Assembly: GCA_965220285.1 (NCBI GenBank) | Contig: OZ244818.1 | Coordinates: 558,001-622,000 of the forward strand | DNA length: 64,000 nucleotides | From: Bin5 sp009843665 | GTDB taxonomy: Bacteria > Chloroflexota > Anaerolineae > Caldilineales > Caldilineaceae | Reading direction: 5' to 3' | In this document: positions 15,899 through 23,733 of the stretch, one piece after another | Layout: each line of letters begins with the position of its first letter | Numbering within the stretch: position 1 is the stretch's first letter | Program-made: the position numbers and the translations under genes | Notes under the pieces: generated by a model | Database searches by the model: none | What the model saw: only the letters and a program-made list of their open reading frames with translations | What the model was told of the DNA's origin: nothing

Positions 15899-17062
15899 AT
15901 GACGCAGGAACTCGCTGAAGGGACCGGTACTTCTCTTCCGGACGATCCGGAGCTAGAGGAGGTCCCGAGCGAACGGGAGAAGATATTTGTCGCTTCGCCG
16001 CGGCAGTTAATGTGGTGGCGCTTCCGCCAGCACAAAATGGCGCTATTGAGTAGTGTCGTGCTGATTCTGCTCTATCTGGCGGCTCTCACCTGGGAGTTTT
16101 TGGCGCCCTATGATCCGCTACGCCACGACGTGCAGTCGGCCTACGCTCCACCGCAAAGGCTGCAGTTTTTCGATGAGGAAGGGTTCCACTTCCCGCCCTT
16201 TGTGTACGGCTTAAAGAGTGGGCGCGATGCTGAAACTTTTCGCAAGATCTTTGAAGTGGACGAGTCGGTCAAGCATCCGATCAAGTTCATGGTGCATGGC
16301 GACCCCTACAAGTTTTGGGGCCTGATGGAGACCGATCTGCATTTGTTCGGGCTGGAGAGCAACGAGGGTACCGTCTTCCTTTTGGGCGCGGACCGGTTGG
16401 GGCGGGACGTGCTGTCCCGTTTGCTGGCGGCAACGCGGATCTCCGTCTCGATTGGGCTGGTGGGGGTGATCCTCAGCTTCGTTCTAGGGGTTCTGATCGG
16501 AGGAATCTCCGGCTACTACGGCGGTACCGCCGACATATTGATTCAGCGTATCATCGAATTCATTCGTGCGATGCCCAGTATACCGCTTTGGCTGGCTCTA
16601 AGCGCGGCGATTCCCAAGGATTGGCCGGTGACGAGGGTCTATTTCGCGATTACGATCATTCTCTCGTTGATCGGCTGGACCGGGCTGGCGCGGGTTGTGC
16701 GCGGGCGATTTCTGTCGTTGCGGGAAGAGGACTTTGTGCAGGCGGCCCGCTTCGCCGGCGCTTCGGAGGGACGGATTATCGTACGCCACATGACGCCTTC
16801 GTTCCTCAGCCATATTATTGCCTCACTGACTCTGGCTGTGCCGGCGATGATTCTGAGCGAGACCAGTCTCAGCTTTCTGGGACTGGGCATGCGACCGCCA
16901 GCACTCAGTTGGGGTGTGTTGTTGCGCGAGGCGCAGAACTTGCAGGCGGTGGTGCTGGCGCCATGGCTGCTCACACCGGGGCTGCTGGTGGTGATCGCTG
17001 TGCTGGCTTTCAATTTTGTGGGGGACGGCCTGCGTGATGCGGCCGATCCCTATGCCCGATAG
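15899..17062 (+). CDS. Opp/Dpp-type ABC permease (DppC-like, with extracytoplasmic insert)
   Basis: A 387-residue permease with the same extended loop between the first helix (MALLSSVVLILLYLAALTWEF) and GADRLGRDVLSRLLAATRIS as the copy at 8451-9590. The insert shares PPQRLQFFDE, FVYG and GDPYKFWGL with that copy. The coupling loop EEDFVQAARFAGASEGRIIVRH and the GLGMRPPALSWG segment are normal. CAGGGAGA precedes the ATG. It pairs with the DppB-like gene upstream and is followed 76 bp later by a PhyH dioxygenase. The transported substrate cannot be assigned. Confidence 0.93.
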   Translation: MTQELAEGTGTSLPDDPELEEVPSEREKIFVASPRQLMWWRFRQHKMALLSSVVLILLYLAALTWEFLAPYDPLRHDVQSAYAPPQRLQFFDEEGFHFPPFVYGLKSGRDAETFRKIFEVDESVKHPIKFMVHGDPYKFWGLMETDLHLFGLESNEGTVFLLGADRLGRDVLSRLLAATRISVSIGLVGVILSFVLGVLIGGISGYYGGTADILIQRIIEFIRAMPSIPLWLALSAAIPKDWPVTRVYFAITIILSLIGWTGLARVVRGRFLSLREEDFVQAARFAGASEGRIIVRHMTPSFLSHIIASLTLAVPAMILSETSLSFLGLGMRPPALSWGVLLREAQNLQAVVLAPWLLTPGLLVVIAVLAFNFVGDGLRDAADPYAR

Positions 17063-17138
17063 GATACAGAGATGGAAAATGGCTCAGGAGAGTCAGATTC
17101 CCTAAATGCAATTCACACATCGTACAGGACACAGAGAA

Positions 17139-17936
17139 ATGACCGAGATTGTCGTTGACCCTGCCGAGGTAGAGTTCTTCCAGAACAACGGCTACATTCA
17201 GTATCACGATTTCTTTTCGCCGGAGGAGATTGCGTCGTTGAGGAAGGCGCTGGACAATGCGGTCGCCAGCGAACGCGAGCGAATTCGCGGCGCCGAGATG
17301 GGGGGTCGATTTTCCGAAGACTATGAACGCGTCTTCAATCAGATGGTCAATTTATGGACCGACTATCCGCAGGCGAAAGAGATCGCGTTTGACTCGCGTT
17401 TAGGCGAGTACGCGCGCCAGTTGAGCCGATGCGAGCACGTGCGCATCTACCACGACCACGCCATGATCAAGCCGCCGGGTCAGGAGAGCAAGCAGACCAA
17501 CTGGCACCAGGACGCCCCCTACTGGCCGATGGACCCGGTCGGCGCGCTGTCGGCCTGGATCGCGGTGGACGACGTGAGCGTCGAGAACGGCTGCCTTCAA
17601 TTTGTGCCCGGCACGCACAAGCACGGCAGGCTGGACCCGATCAGCCTGACTGATGAGGACGACAGCGTGGTGGACCGGTTCAAGGAGCAGGGCTATGAAG
17701 TGCCGGAGCCGGTGGCTATGCCGATGCGCGCAGGGGGCTTAACATTTCACCATGGCTGCACCTTTCACTACGCCGGGCCCAACCGTACGGACAAGCCACG
17801 GCGGGCCTTCGCCATCATTTACATTCCGGATTATACGCGTTTTACGGGAAGCCATGACGCGGCGGGGGCCGCGGAGGAGATGGAGGAGGGCGGCCCCTGG
17901 GAGCACGCAATTCACCCGATTGTCGCCGGGCGGTGA
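17139..17936 (+). CDS. Phytanoyl-CoA dioxygenase (PhyH) family Fe(II)/2-oxoglutarate oxygenase
   Basis: 265 residues from the ATG at 17139; an in-frame ATG at 17106 would add 11 residues without a better ribosome binding site. The facial triad is visible: His123 and Asp125 in NWHQDAPYW and His210 in TFHYAGPN, with the 2-oxoglutarate-binding Arg in DKPRRAF. AWIAVDDVSVENGCLQFVPGTH is the family core. It would hydroxylate an unactivated carbon using O2 and 2-oxoglutarate, probably in the cytoplasm. Bacterial PhyH proteins act on very diverse substrates, so phytanoyl-CoA should not be assumed. It follows the orphan permeases, which suggests the imported solute is the substrate. Confidence 0.9.
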   Translation: MTEIVVDPAEVEFFQNNGYIQYHDFFSPEEIASLRKALDNAVASERERIRGAEMGGRFSEDYERVFNQMVNLWTDYPQAKEIAFDSRLGEYARQLSRCEHVRIYHDHAMIKPPGQESKQTNWHQDAPYWPMDPVGALSAWIAVDDVSVENGCLQFVPGTHKHGRLDPISLTDEDDSVVDRFKEQGYEVPEPVAMPMRAGGLTFHHGCTFHYAGPNRTDKPRRAFAIIYIPDYTRFTGSHDAAGAAEEMEEGGPWEHAIHPIVAGR

Positions 17937-18064
17937 CGATATAGAATCGAGAGAGTCACCTTACACAGAATGGGTAGACCAGAAGATTCCTGCAGGGGTA
18001 AGATTCGGAGTCGACAGAATTCGCCGACTGATGCAGCTTATTATTCAGAGGAGAGATGTGTCAT

Positions 18065-18289
18065 ATGCGTCTAATTAAAGTCATAGTCGAGAAACATGAA
18101 GACGGCTATGTCGCCTATCCCGTCGGACTAAAGGGCACTGTTGTGGGAGAAGGGGATTCCTTCGAAGAGGCAGTAGCCGACATCACTTCTGCGATAAAGT
18201 TTCACATTGAAACCTTTGGCAGTGAGGAACTTGAGGCAGATAAACCCGTTCTGGATATCTTCATTGCAGAGGCAGGCGTTGCTGTTTGA
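18065..18289 (+). CDS. hicB: HicB-like antitoxin
   Basis: A small, 74-residue protein from the ATG at 18065. The alternative ATG at 18056 is only two bases after the AGGAG ribosome binding site (18049-18053), whereas 18065 is 11 bases away. The sequence VIVEKHEDGYVAYPVGLKGTVV and GDSFEEAVADI match the partial RNase-H-like fold of HicB proteins. Classical HicB has a C-terminal DNA-binding domain; here the protein ends after the first domain, as in many short HicB antitoxins. Its stop overlaps the toxin start in TGATG. It would neutralise the following HicA by blocking its RNA-binding face. Confidence 0.85.
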   Translation: MRLIKVIVEKHEDGYVAYPVGLKGTVVGEGDSFEEAVADITSAIKFHIETFGSEELEADKPVLDIFIAEAGVAV

Positions 18290-18528
18290 TGGAGCGCTTT
18301 CCAGTCGAAGCACCAAAGCAAAAGGTAATCAGAACTCTGGAGGCCCTCGGATTTCAAACGGTTCGCACTGGGAACCACATTGCCATGTTACGCGAGAATC
18401 GCGATGGGAGTCGGGACACATTGACGTTGCCGAACCACCGTCGCATCAAAGGTTCCACTTTACGGGGAATCTGCACGCAGGCTGGGATTTCCAGAGAGGA
18501 GTTTCTAGAGGCATACACGCGGTCGTGA
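18289..18528 (+). CDS. hicA: HicA-like mRNA interferase toxin
   Basis: A 79-residue protein starting at the ATG that overlaps the antitoxin stop by one base (TGATG). It has the double-stranded RNA-binding-like HicA fold: VIRTLEALGFQTVRTGNHIAML carries the catalytic His in the usual turn, TLTLPNHRRIKGSTLRGI forms the following strands and helix, and QAGISREEFLEAY is the C-terminal helix. HicA proteins degrade mRNA in translation-dependent fashion during stress. The order here, antitoxin first, is less common than toxin first but occurs. A function in genome stability or stress is inferred, not shown. Confidence 0.87.
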   Translation: MERFPVEAPKQKVIRTLEALGFQTVRTGNHIAMLRENRDGSRDTLTLPNHRRIKGSTLRGICTQAGISREEFLEAYTRS

Positions 18529-18702
18529 CCAAAGACAAGGCGATCGAGCGGGGTTTGAACACAGTAAAGTAGCGAGTGTCGCCAACTGTAAGACTTCATG
18601 TATAAGAGGTCTTCGGGCACTAACTAAACTGCCCCAGTGGAACGCGTCAATTCAACTTTGATAGATCATTCAACAGAGATTCAATAAAGCGAGGACGAAA
18701 CA

Positions 18703-19440
18703 ATGCAAGAGAAGGGTCTCGTAAACAAGACACGTTCCACGGGGCGCGGGCCAACGATCTGGCTGGCAGGGCCGCCGGCGGATCTGGAGGAGTTCATGCC
18801 GCTGGGCATTGCCGGCATCGTTACGAATACGGTGGTGCTCAATCAGTACGCCAAACCGTATGGCAGTGTCATCGCGCTGATCGAGGCTTACCTGGCGATG
18901 ACTGACAAGCCTTTTGTGATGGAGATCGACGGGCACACGGTCGAGGAGCTGCTGGCGGTGGGTAAGGTCTTCACCGATATGTCGCCGCAGATCATTCTCA
19001 AGATCCCGTGCACGCTCAACGGGCTCAAGGCGTTCAGCATACTCAGAGAGGAAGGAGTCGAGACGTATTGCACGACGGTCTTCTCGCTGACGCAGGCTGC
19101 TGCCGTAGCCCAGGCCGGTGTCGACCATATACTGCCGTTCTGCGACCCGGTGCGCGAGATGGGGGGCGACCCGACCAGGCTGATCCGGGAATGTGCGGCC
19201 ATGTTCAGAGGATGGGACGACCGGCCCTACATCATGGCAGCGCTGGTGCGCTCGGTGGAGACTGCGTACGCGGCCTTCCGCGACGGCGCCGATGAGCTGG
19301 TCACGATGTGGACGGTTTACCGCGATATGCTGGACCATCCACTGACCGACCACTGGAACAAAGTGTTTCTGGACGAGTGGATTGACATGCACAGTAGCGG
19401 ACTACTGGCCGGGGTTCCCGTGGAGGAGCACCATAGCTGA
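18703..19440 (+). CDS. Transaldolase/fructose-6-phosphate aldolase-like protein
   Basis: A 245-residue TIM-barrel protein. The Schiff-base lysine is probably Lys100 in IILKIPCT, which matches the V-K-I-P of transaldolases and FSA, and the strand GIAGIVTNTVVL corresponds to the G-V-T-T-N-P-S/T motif. TTVFSLTQAAAVAQAGVDHILPF is the next conserved region. It is somewhat longer than FSA (about 220), with an N-terminal extension. The aldol substrate could be a sugar phosphate or another ketose; the divergence of the NP in GIVTNTVV from the usual T-N-P makes the exact reaction uncertain. GCGAGGA precedes the start. It is 131 bp before the fatty-acid-hydroxylase gene and 174 bp after the HicA gene. 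Confidence 0.75.
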   Translation: MQEKGLVNKTRSTGRGPTIWLAGPPADLEEFMPLGIAGIVTNTVVLNQYAKPYGSVIALIEAYLAMTDKPFVMEIDGHTVEELLAVGKVFTDMSPQIILKIPCTLNGLKAFSILREEGVETYCTTVFSLTQAAAVAQAGVDHILPFCDPVREMGGDPTRLIRECAAMFRGWDDRPYIMAALVRSVETAYAAFRDGADELVTMWTVYRDMLDHPLTDHWNKVFLDEWIDMHSSGLLAGVPVEEHHS

Positions 19441-19465
19441 GCGTGACGCTGGCAGGAATGCACCG

Positions 19466-19493
19466 TTGCAAAAAAACGGTATTTCAGTACAAT
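19466..19493 (+). promoter_or_regulatory. Candidate promoter for the fatty-acid-hydroxylase-type gene
   Basis: TTGCAA, a 16-bp spacer and TACAAT lie 78 bp before the GTG start at 19572. Both hexamers are one base from consensus at important positions. It suggests an independent transcript rather than run-through from the aldolase-like gene. Confidence 0.45.
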
Positions 19494-19571
19494 TGTGCGT
19501 GACGAAGTGAATTGCAGAAGGAAGCTCTCAACGAGGGTGGACCCCGACGAACAGCAAAAAGGAGGAAAGCC

Positions 19572-20597
19572 GTGGCAGACATTAGCGCTGAACGAGAGGG
19601 CTTGATGGATGGCATGCCGCGCGACGAGCGCGGATACTGGCAACCGGAAGGTCAGAAGTTGCCCAACCCGGTTTTCGCGTGGCCGCCCGAGCCGATGAAG
19701 GTGGCGAAGTGGCTCTGGAATTACCTGTTTCCCTGGCATCTGATTTATATGGTCCTGGCGGCGTTGACGGTCATCTACCTGCAGCCGGAGATGTCGCGCA
19801 TGACCACGTTCAAAGCGGACTGGATCGCATATATTTTCGTGCGCAACCAGATCATGTTAATCGTATTCGTCAGCGCATGGCACGTGTGGCTGTGGGCGAG
19901 GAAGAAGCAGGGATTCCAGTTCAAGTACACCCCGGACTGGATGGCGAAGGGTAAGAAGCAGTTTCTGGGCGGCAACCAGTTGTTCGACAACATATTCTGG
20001 AGCTGTGTCAGCGGCGGCACGATCTGGACTGCGTACGAAGTGGTAACGCTGTGGCTATACGCAAACCAGTACATTCCCTACCTGGATCCACGCGTGCATC
20101 CGGTCTGGTTTGTCCTCGTTATGCTGGCTATACCGATGTGGAGGCTGTTTCACTTCTACTGGGTACATCGCTTCCTGCACTGGCCGCCGCTCTACAAGGC
20201 GGGGCATTATCTGCACCACCGCAATATCAATGTAGGGCCGTGGTCCGGGTTGTCGATGCACCCGATCGAGCACATCCTCTACTTCAGCTGTGCCGCGATT
20301 CACTGGATCATCCCGTCGCATCCGATACACGTGGTGTTCAACCTGCAGCACGCGGGGCTGACGCCGGCGCAGGGCCATGCGGGATTTGAGGCGGTCATCG
20401 TCAACGGCAAGTACAACCTGGCCGGGGCATCCTATTTCCACCAGTTGCATCACCGATACTTCGAGTGCAATTACGGTGAGCCGGACATGCCCTTCGACTA
20501 CTGGTTCGGGACCAGCCACGACGGCTCGGAAGAGGCGCATGTGGCGATGCGTGAGAAGCGATTCGCCCGCCACAAGATCCGGACTTCGGCCGCCTAG
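19572..20597 (+). CDS. Sterol desaturase/fatty acid hydroxylase family membrane protein
   Basis: The start is the GTG at 19572, preceded by an excellent AAGGAGGA; the frame is open to 19512. The protein, 341 residues, has three histidine boxes of the di-iron membrane hydroxylase superfamily: HRFLH (199-203), HYLHH (212-216) and HQLHH (290-294), plus HPIEH. Hydrophobic helices precede them (LFPWHLIYMVLAALTVIYL and an isoleucine/valine-rich segment near residue 95). Family members hydroxylate or desaturate lipid, carotenoid or sterol-like substrates in the membrane using O2. No electron-donor gene is adjacent. The substrate is unknown; its position before a sugar operon looks coincidental. Confidence 0.87.
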   Translation: MADISAEREGLMDGMPRDERGYWQPEGQKLPNPVFAWPPEPMKVAKWLWNYLFPWHLIYMVLAALTVIYLQPEMSRMTTFKADWIAYIFVRNQIMLIVFVSAWHVWLWARKKQGFQFKYTPDWMAKGKKQFLGGNQLFDNIFWSCVSGGTIWTAYEVVTLWLYANQYIPYLDPRVHPVWFVLVMLAIPMWRLFHFYWVHRFLHWPPLYKAGHYLHHRNINVGPWSGLSMHPIEHILYFSCAAIHWIIPSHPIHVVFNLQHAGLTPAQGHAGFEAVIVNGKYNLAGASYFHQLHHRYFECNYGEPDMPFDYWFGTSHDGSEEAHVAMREKRFARHKIRTSAA

Positions 20598-20687
20598 TCA
20601 TTCAGCTGTCAGAGACATTTCTCGAACTGCCTGCCGCCGCAAACCAGCTGGCAAAAGGTTCAGGATGCAAAACAGGAGATGCAATCG

Positions 20688-21797
20688 ATGACCGAAGCCA
20701 TACGCATCGGGATCGTTGGCTGCGGCAGCGTGATGCAGCGCCCCTATATGAGGCTTATCCAGCCGATGAGGGCGGCAGGCACTGTCGACGTAACCATTGC
20801 CTGCGACATCAGGGAGGAAATCCGGCCGGTTGTTCAGGATCGGCTTGGCATAGAACGTTTTACGACCGACTATGAAGAGGTAATCGACTCGGACGTCGAC
20901 GTTGTGATGGTGCTGACTTCGATGCTCGAGCATGGCCCGATCACGCGGGCGGCACTGGCGGCGGGGAAGCATGTCCTGGTAGAAAAACCGATGGCGGTGA
21001 CGCTGGAGGAAGCGGCAGAGATCGTGGAAATGGCGCGGAGCAGTCCGGGCCTTCTCGTATGCGCCCCCCATGTTGTCCTGAGTAACACCTATCAGACGAT
21101 GTGGCGTCACATTCACCGGGGAGATATTGGCAAGGTGTTGATGGCGCGGGCCCGCTACGGCCATTCCGGGCCGGATTGGAGGCCGTGGTTTTACCTCGAA
21201 GGCGGCGGCGCGCTGTTCGACCTCGGTGTGTACAATGTCACTTGCCTTACGGGCTGGCTTGGGCCCGCCAAGCGGGTCATGGCAATGACTGGCGTGGCGA
21301 TTCCCGAGCGGGTGGTCGGAGGTAAGATGATGCAGGTGGAGGCCGAAGATAACGCCCACGTGTTGATCGATTGGGGCGAAAATGTATTCGGGGTTGTGAC
21401 GACAGGTTTCACGATGCAGAAGTACCGAAGCCCCGCACTCGAAATCTATGGCAGCCAGGGCACGATACAGATGATGGGCGATGACTGGGCGCCAACGGGG
21501 TATGAACTTTGGCGCAACGACGTCGGCGCGTGGCAGATTCATGAAGGCACGGACCGGACCTGGACGTGGACGGACGGCATACGCCATTTGATTGAGTGCA
21601 TTCAAGAGGGCACGACGCCGATTGTTCAGCCGGAGCACGCTTACCATGTGTTGGAGATCATGATCAAGGCGCAGGAGTCTGGCCGCGACGGGCAGTCCAA
21701 GGAGCTCGGGAGTACGTTCACGCCGCCTACTTTCGAGGAAGAGGAGGAGGAAGAGGAAATAGCGGAGCACCTTGTCCACGACTGGACTCAGCGTTGA
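20688..21797 (+). CDS. Gfo/Idh/MocA family oxidoreductase
   Basis: The ATG at 20688 follows AGGAGA by eight bases and is preferred over the in-frame ATG at 20679, giving 369 residues. The N-terminal Rossmann domain has GIVGCGSV (nucleotide-binding glycines), the EKP motif is VLVEKPMAV (Lys100), and the C-terminal substrate domain has GGALFDLGVYNVTCLTG, equivalent to the catalytic G-x-x-x-D-x-G-x-H/Y motif, with Tyr instead of His. It oxidises or reduces a sugar or cyclitol hydroxyl with NAD(P). The C-terminus ends in a run of eight Glu and is then positively balanced (HDWTQR); this tail is unusual. It overlaps the cupin gene by one base. Confidence 0.9.
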   Translation: MTEAIRIGIVGCGSVMQRPYMRLIQPMRAAGTVDVTIACDIREEIRPVVQDRLGIERFTTDYEEVIDSDVDVVMVLTSMLEHGPITRAALAAGKHVLVEKPMAVTLEEAAEIVEMARSSPGLLVCAPHVVLSNTYQTMWRHIHRGDIGKVLMARARYGHSGPDWRPWFYLEGGGALFDLGVYNVTCLTGWLGPAKRVMAMTGVAIPERVVGGKMMQVEAEDNAHVLIDWGENVFGVVTTGFTMQKYRSPALEIYGSQGTIQMMGDDWAPTGYELWRNDVGAWQIHEGTDRTWTWTDGIRHLIECIQEGTTPIVQPEHAYHVLEIMIKAQESGRDGQSKELGSTFTPPTFEEEEEEEEIAEHLVHDWTQR

Positions 21798-22684
21798 TGA
21801 GCTATTCGGCCTCGCCGCGTCCTACATTCGACGGCCCGGCGCATATCCCCTATGAAACGGTGACGCGTCACCTCTGGGGCGACGAGGAGTCGGGGGAGGT
21901 GGCCGACTGGATATACGTTTCCAGCAGTAAGATCCATCAGTTGGTTTTCGGCCTTCCTCCCGGTGGCGCGTTTCGACACTCGGACAACTATCGTACCGTC
22001 TTCGCGGCGGACGAGGTGCTGTACGTGCTCAGCGGGGTGATGGCGCTGAGCAATCCAGAGACAGGTGAAGTGCATCGCGTGGGGCAGGGCGAAGCGGCCT
22101 TTTTTCGCCGCGACACGTGGCATCACGCCTTCAACTTCAGCGCTGAACCGCTGCGTGTCATCGAGTTCTTCGCGCCGCCGCCCTCTCAGGGTACATCGGG
22201 GTCATACGCGCAGACTAAGCCGAATCTGACGTCGCCAAAGTATTCTCAGGACCAGTGGATGGGCCGCTGGCCGAAAGCACAAGTACAAGCCGCGGAGGAT
22301 TTCACGATCCGCCCGGTACGCGACGGGGACCTGCTGTGGCGGCTGGAGGGGGCGGAGCAACAGCTGCTGGTAGGAATCCTGGCGGCGACGGAGCATCTGA
22401 CGGTGGGGAAGATGCAGTTGCTGGCGGGGCAGCGCAGCGACCTGGAGGAACATGGCGGCGATGAGAGCCTCTACCTTCTTGAGGGCGCGCTGAACGTGCG
22501 GGTGCCTGAAAACGACGGGCCGCGCTGGTTTGAACTCAAGCCGGGGGACGGATTCTTCGTTCCGGAGGGCACTCCGCACCAGTACTACAATTTGTCGGAC
22601 GCGCCTGTCACATTTCTGTGCGGAATCGCGCCCAAGTATTCGCCGGACGTCCCGGAAGTGTTCTCGAATGGCAGAGAACCCTGA
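21797..22684 (+). CDS. Double-cupin domain protein
   Basis: The ATG at 21797 shares its A with the last base of the upstream TGA, giving 295 residues. Two cupin folds are visible. The first, from about residue 45, has PGGAFRHSDN and LYVLSGVMALSNPETGEVHRVGQGEAAFFRRDTWHHAFN. The second, from about 195, has DESLYLLEGALNVRV and LKPGDGFFVPEGTPHQYYNL. Histidines and Glu in each could bind Fe, Mn or Zn. Comparable bicupins are isomerases or dioxygenases for sugars, or sugar-binding regulators. Coupling between the dehydrogenase and the kinase genes argues for a step in the same sugar pathway. Confidence 0.85.
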   Translation: MSYSASPRPTFDGPAHIPYETVTRHLWGDEESGEVADWIYVSSSKIHQLVFGLPPGGAFRHSDNYRTVFAADEVLYVLSGVMALSNPETGEVHRVGQGEAAFFRRDTWHHAFNFSAEPLRVIEFFAPPPSQGTSGSYAQTKPNLTSPKYSQDQWMGRWPKAQVQAAEDFTIRPVRDGDLLWRLEGAEQQLLVGILAATEHLTVGKMQLLAGQRSDLEEHGGDESLYLLEGALNVRVPENDGPRWFELKPGDGFFVPEGTPHQYYNLSDAPVTFLCGIAPKYSPDVPEVFSNGREP

Positions 22685-23603
22685 TCCTGCGGTCTGGGCC
22701 ATCGGCCTGGATGTGGGGGGAACCAAGATCGCCGCCGGACTCGTAGCCCACCCTTCCGGCTATGTCCTCTCCCGCCGAACGATCCCGACGTCGCCGCAGC
22801 GAGGGGGCAAGGCGGTCTTGTGCGATACGCTGGCCCTCGCCGAGGGGATGATGGAGGAAGCAGGGAAAAGGAACCTGGATCTGCTCGGCATCGGTGTGGG
22901 CGTGCCCGAACTGGTTGATCCAGAGGGGAAAATTACCAGTTCCCATTCGCTGGACTGGCAAGGGATGACGGTTCAGAGAGAGTTTTTTCGCCTTGCGCCA
23001 GCTATCGTCGAGTCGGACGTGCGGGCAGGGGCTCTGGCTGAGGCGATGTACGGCGCCGGAAGGGAGTACAGGCTCTTTGTCTATGTCACGGTGGGAACGG
23101 GCATTTCGAGTACGCTGGTCCAGGATGGTCGACCATTTATGGGGACGCGCGGCAACGCCCTGGTCATGGCTAGTAGTCCTTTCACCGTGGAATGCGATGC
23201 TTGCGGCAAAGCACTGAGTCCAATTCTGGAAGAGTTTGCCAGCGGCCCTGCTTTGGTAGAGAGATACAATCAGTACAGTTCAGGGGCAGCGAGAATGGGC
23301 GAGGATGTAACGGCAGCAGCGGCGCAGGGAGACGAGGCAGCTGTCCGTGTTGTCAGTAGCGCGGGTGAAGCACTCGGCAACAGTGTTGGGTTTCTCGTCA
23401 ACGTGATGGACCCAGAGGCGATCGTCGTTGGCGGTGGGCTTGGATCGTCAGGGGGGCAATACTGGGACAGCTTCGTCGCCTCAACACGGGCACACATTTG
23501 GGCTGAGAGCAGCCGCGGTTTGCCCATTCACGCGGCGGCAATGGGGGCGGATTCGGGACTGATTGGGGCTGCCGCATCCGTATTCAAGAGAGCAGGATTG
23601 TGA
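22668..23603 (+). CDS. ROK-family sugar kinase-like protein with incomplete zinc motif
   Basis: 311 residues, starting at the ATG at 22668, overlapping the cupin gene by 17 bases. The ATP-binding GLDVGGTKIA (15-20) and the catalytic Asp117 in ESDVRAGALAEA are present. The usual ROK zinc site (G-H...C-x-C-G-x-x-G-C) is mostly lost: the His position is an Asn in RGNALVM (residue 163) and only Cys176 and Cys179 remain, in VECDACGK. ROK kinases phosphorylate hexoses or amino-sugars at the C1 or C6 position; loss of zinc can mark a non-kinase or a divergent specificity. The operon with a Gfo/Idh/MocA dehydrogenase and bicupin implies hexose processing. Confidence 0.85.
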   Translation: MAENPDPAVWAIGLDVGGTKIAAGLVAHPSGYVLSRRTIPTSPQRGGKAVLCDTLALAEGMMEEAGKRNLDLLGIGVGVPELVDPEGKITSSHSLDWQGMTVQREFFRLAPAIVESDVRAGALAEAMYGAGREYRLFVYVTVGTGISSTLVQDGRPFMGTRGNALVMASSPFTVECDACGKALSPILEEFASGPALVERYNQYSSGAARMGEDVTAAAAQGDEAAVRVVSSAGEALGNSVGFLVNVMDPEAIVVGGGLGSSGGQYWDSFVASTRAHIWAESSRGLPIHAAAMGADSGLIGAAASVFKRAGL

Positions 23604-23733
23604 AACTCGGCAGCGCCCAGATAACGCACCGACCAGACATGAGAGTGGCGACCAGGGCTCGATCTCAAGGCCACCAGTGGGATGCCAACACATGAATGAA
23701 GTGGAGGCTCTGAACACATTTCAGGAGGAGAAG

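Noticed and set aside
21720..21760. Glu-rich repeat (GAGGAAGAGGAGG) at the end of the Gfo/Idh/MocA gene as a microsatellite or slippage site
   Set aside because: It is in frame, short and followed by a normal C-terminus; no evidence of variation.
20598..21779. Minus-strand frame of 393 residues over the Gfo/Idh/MocA gene
   Set aside because: Rich in Arg and His, no recognisable family, and exactly opposite a convincing dehydrogenase.
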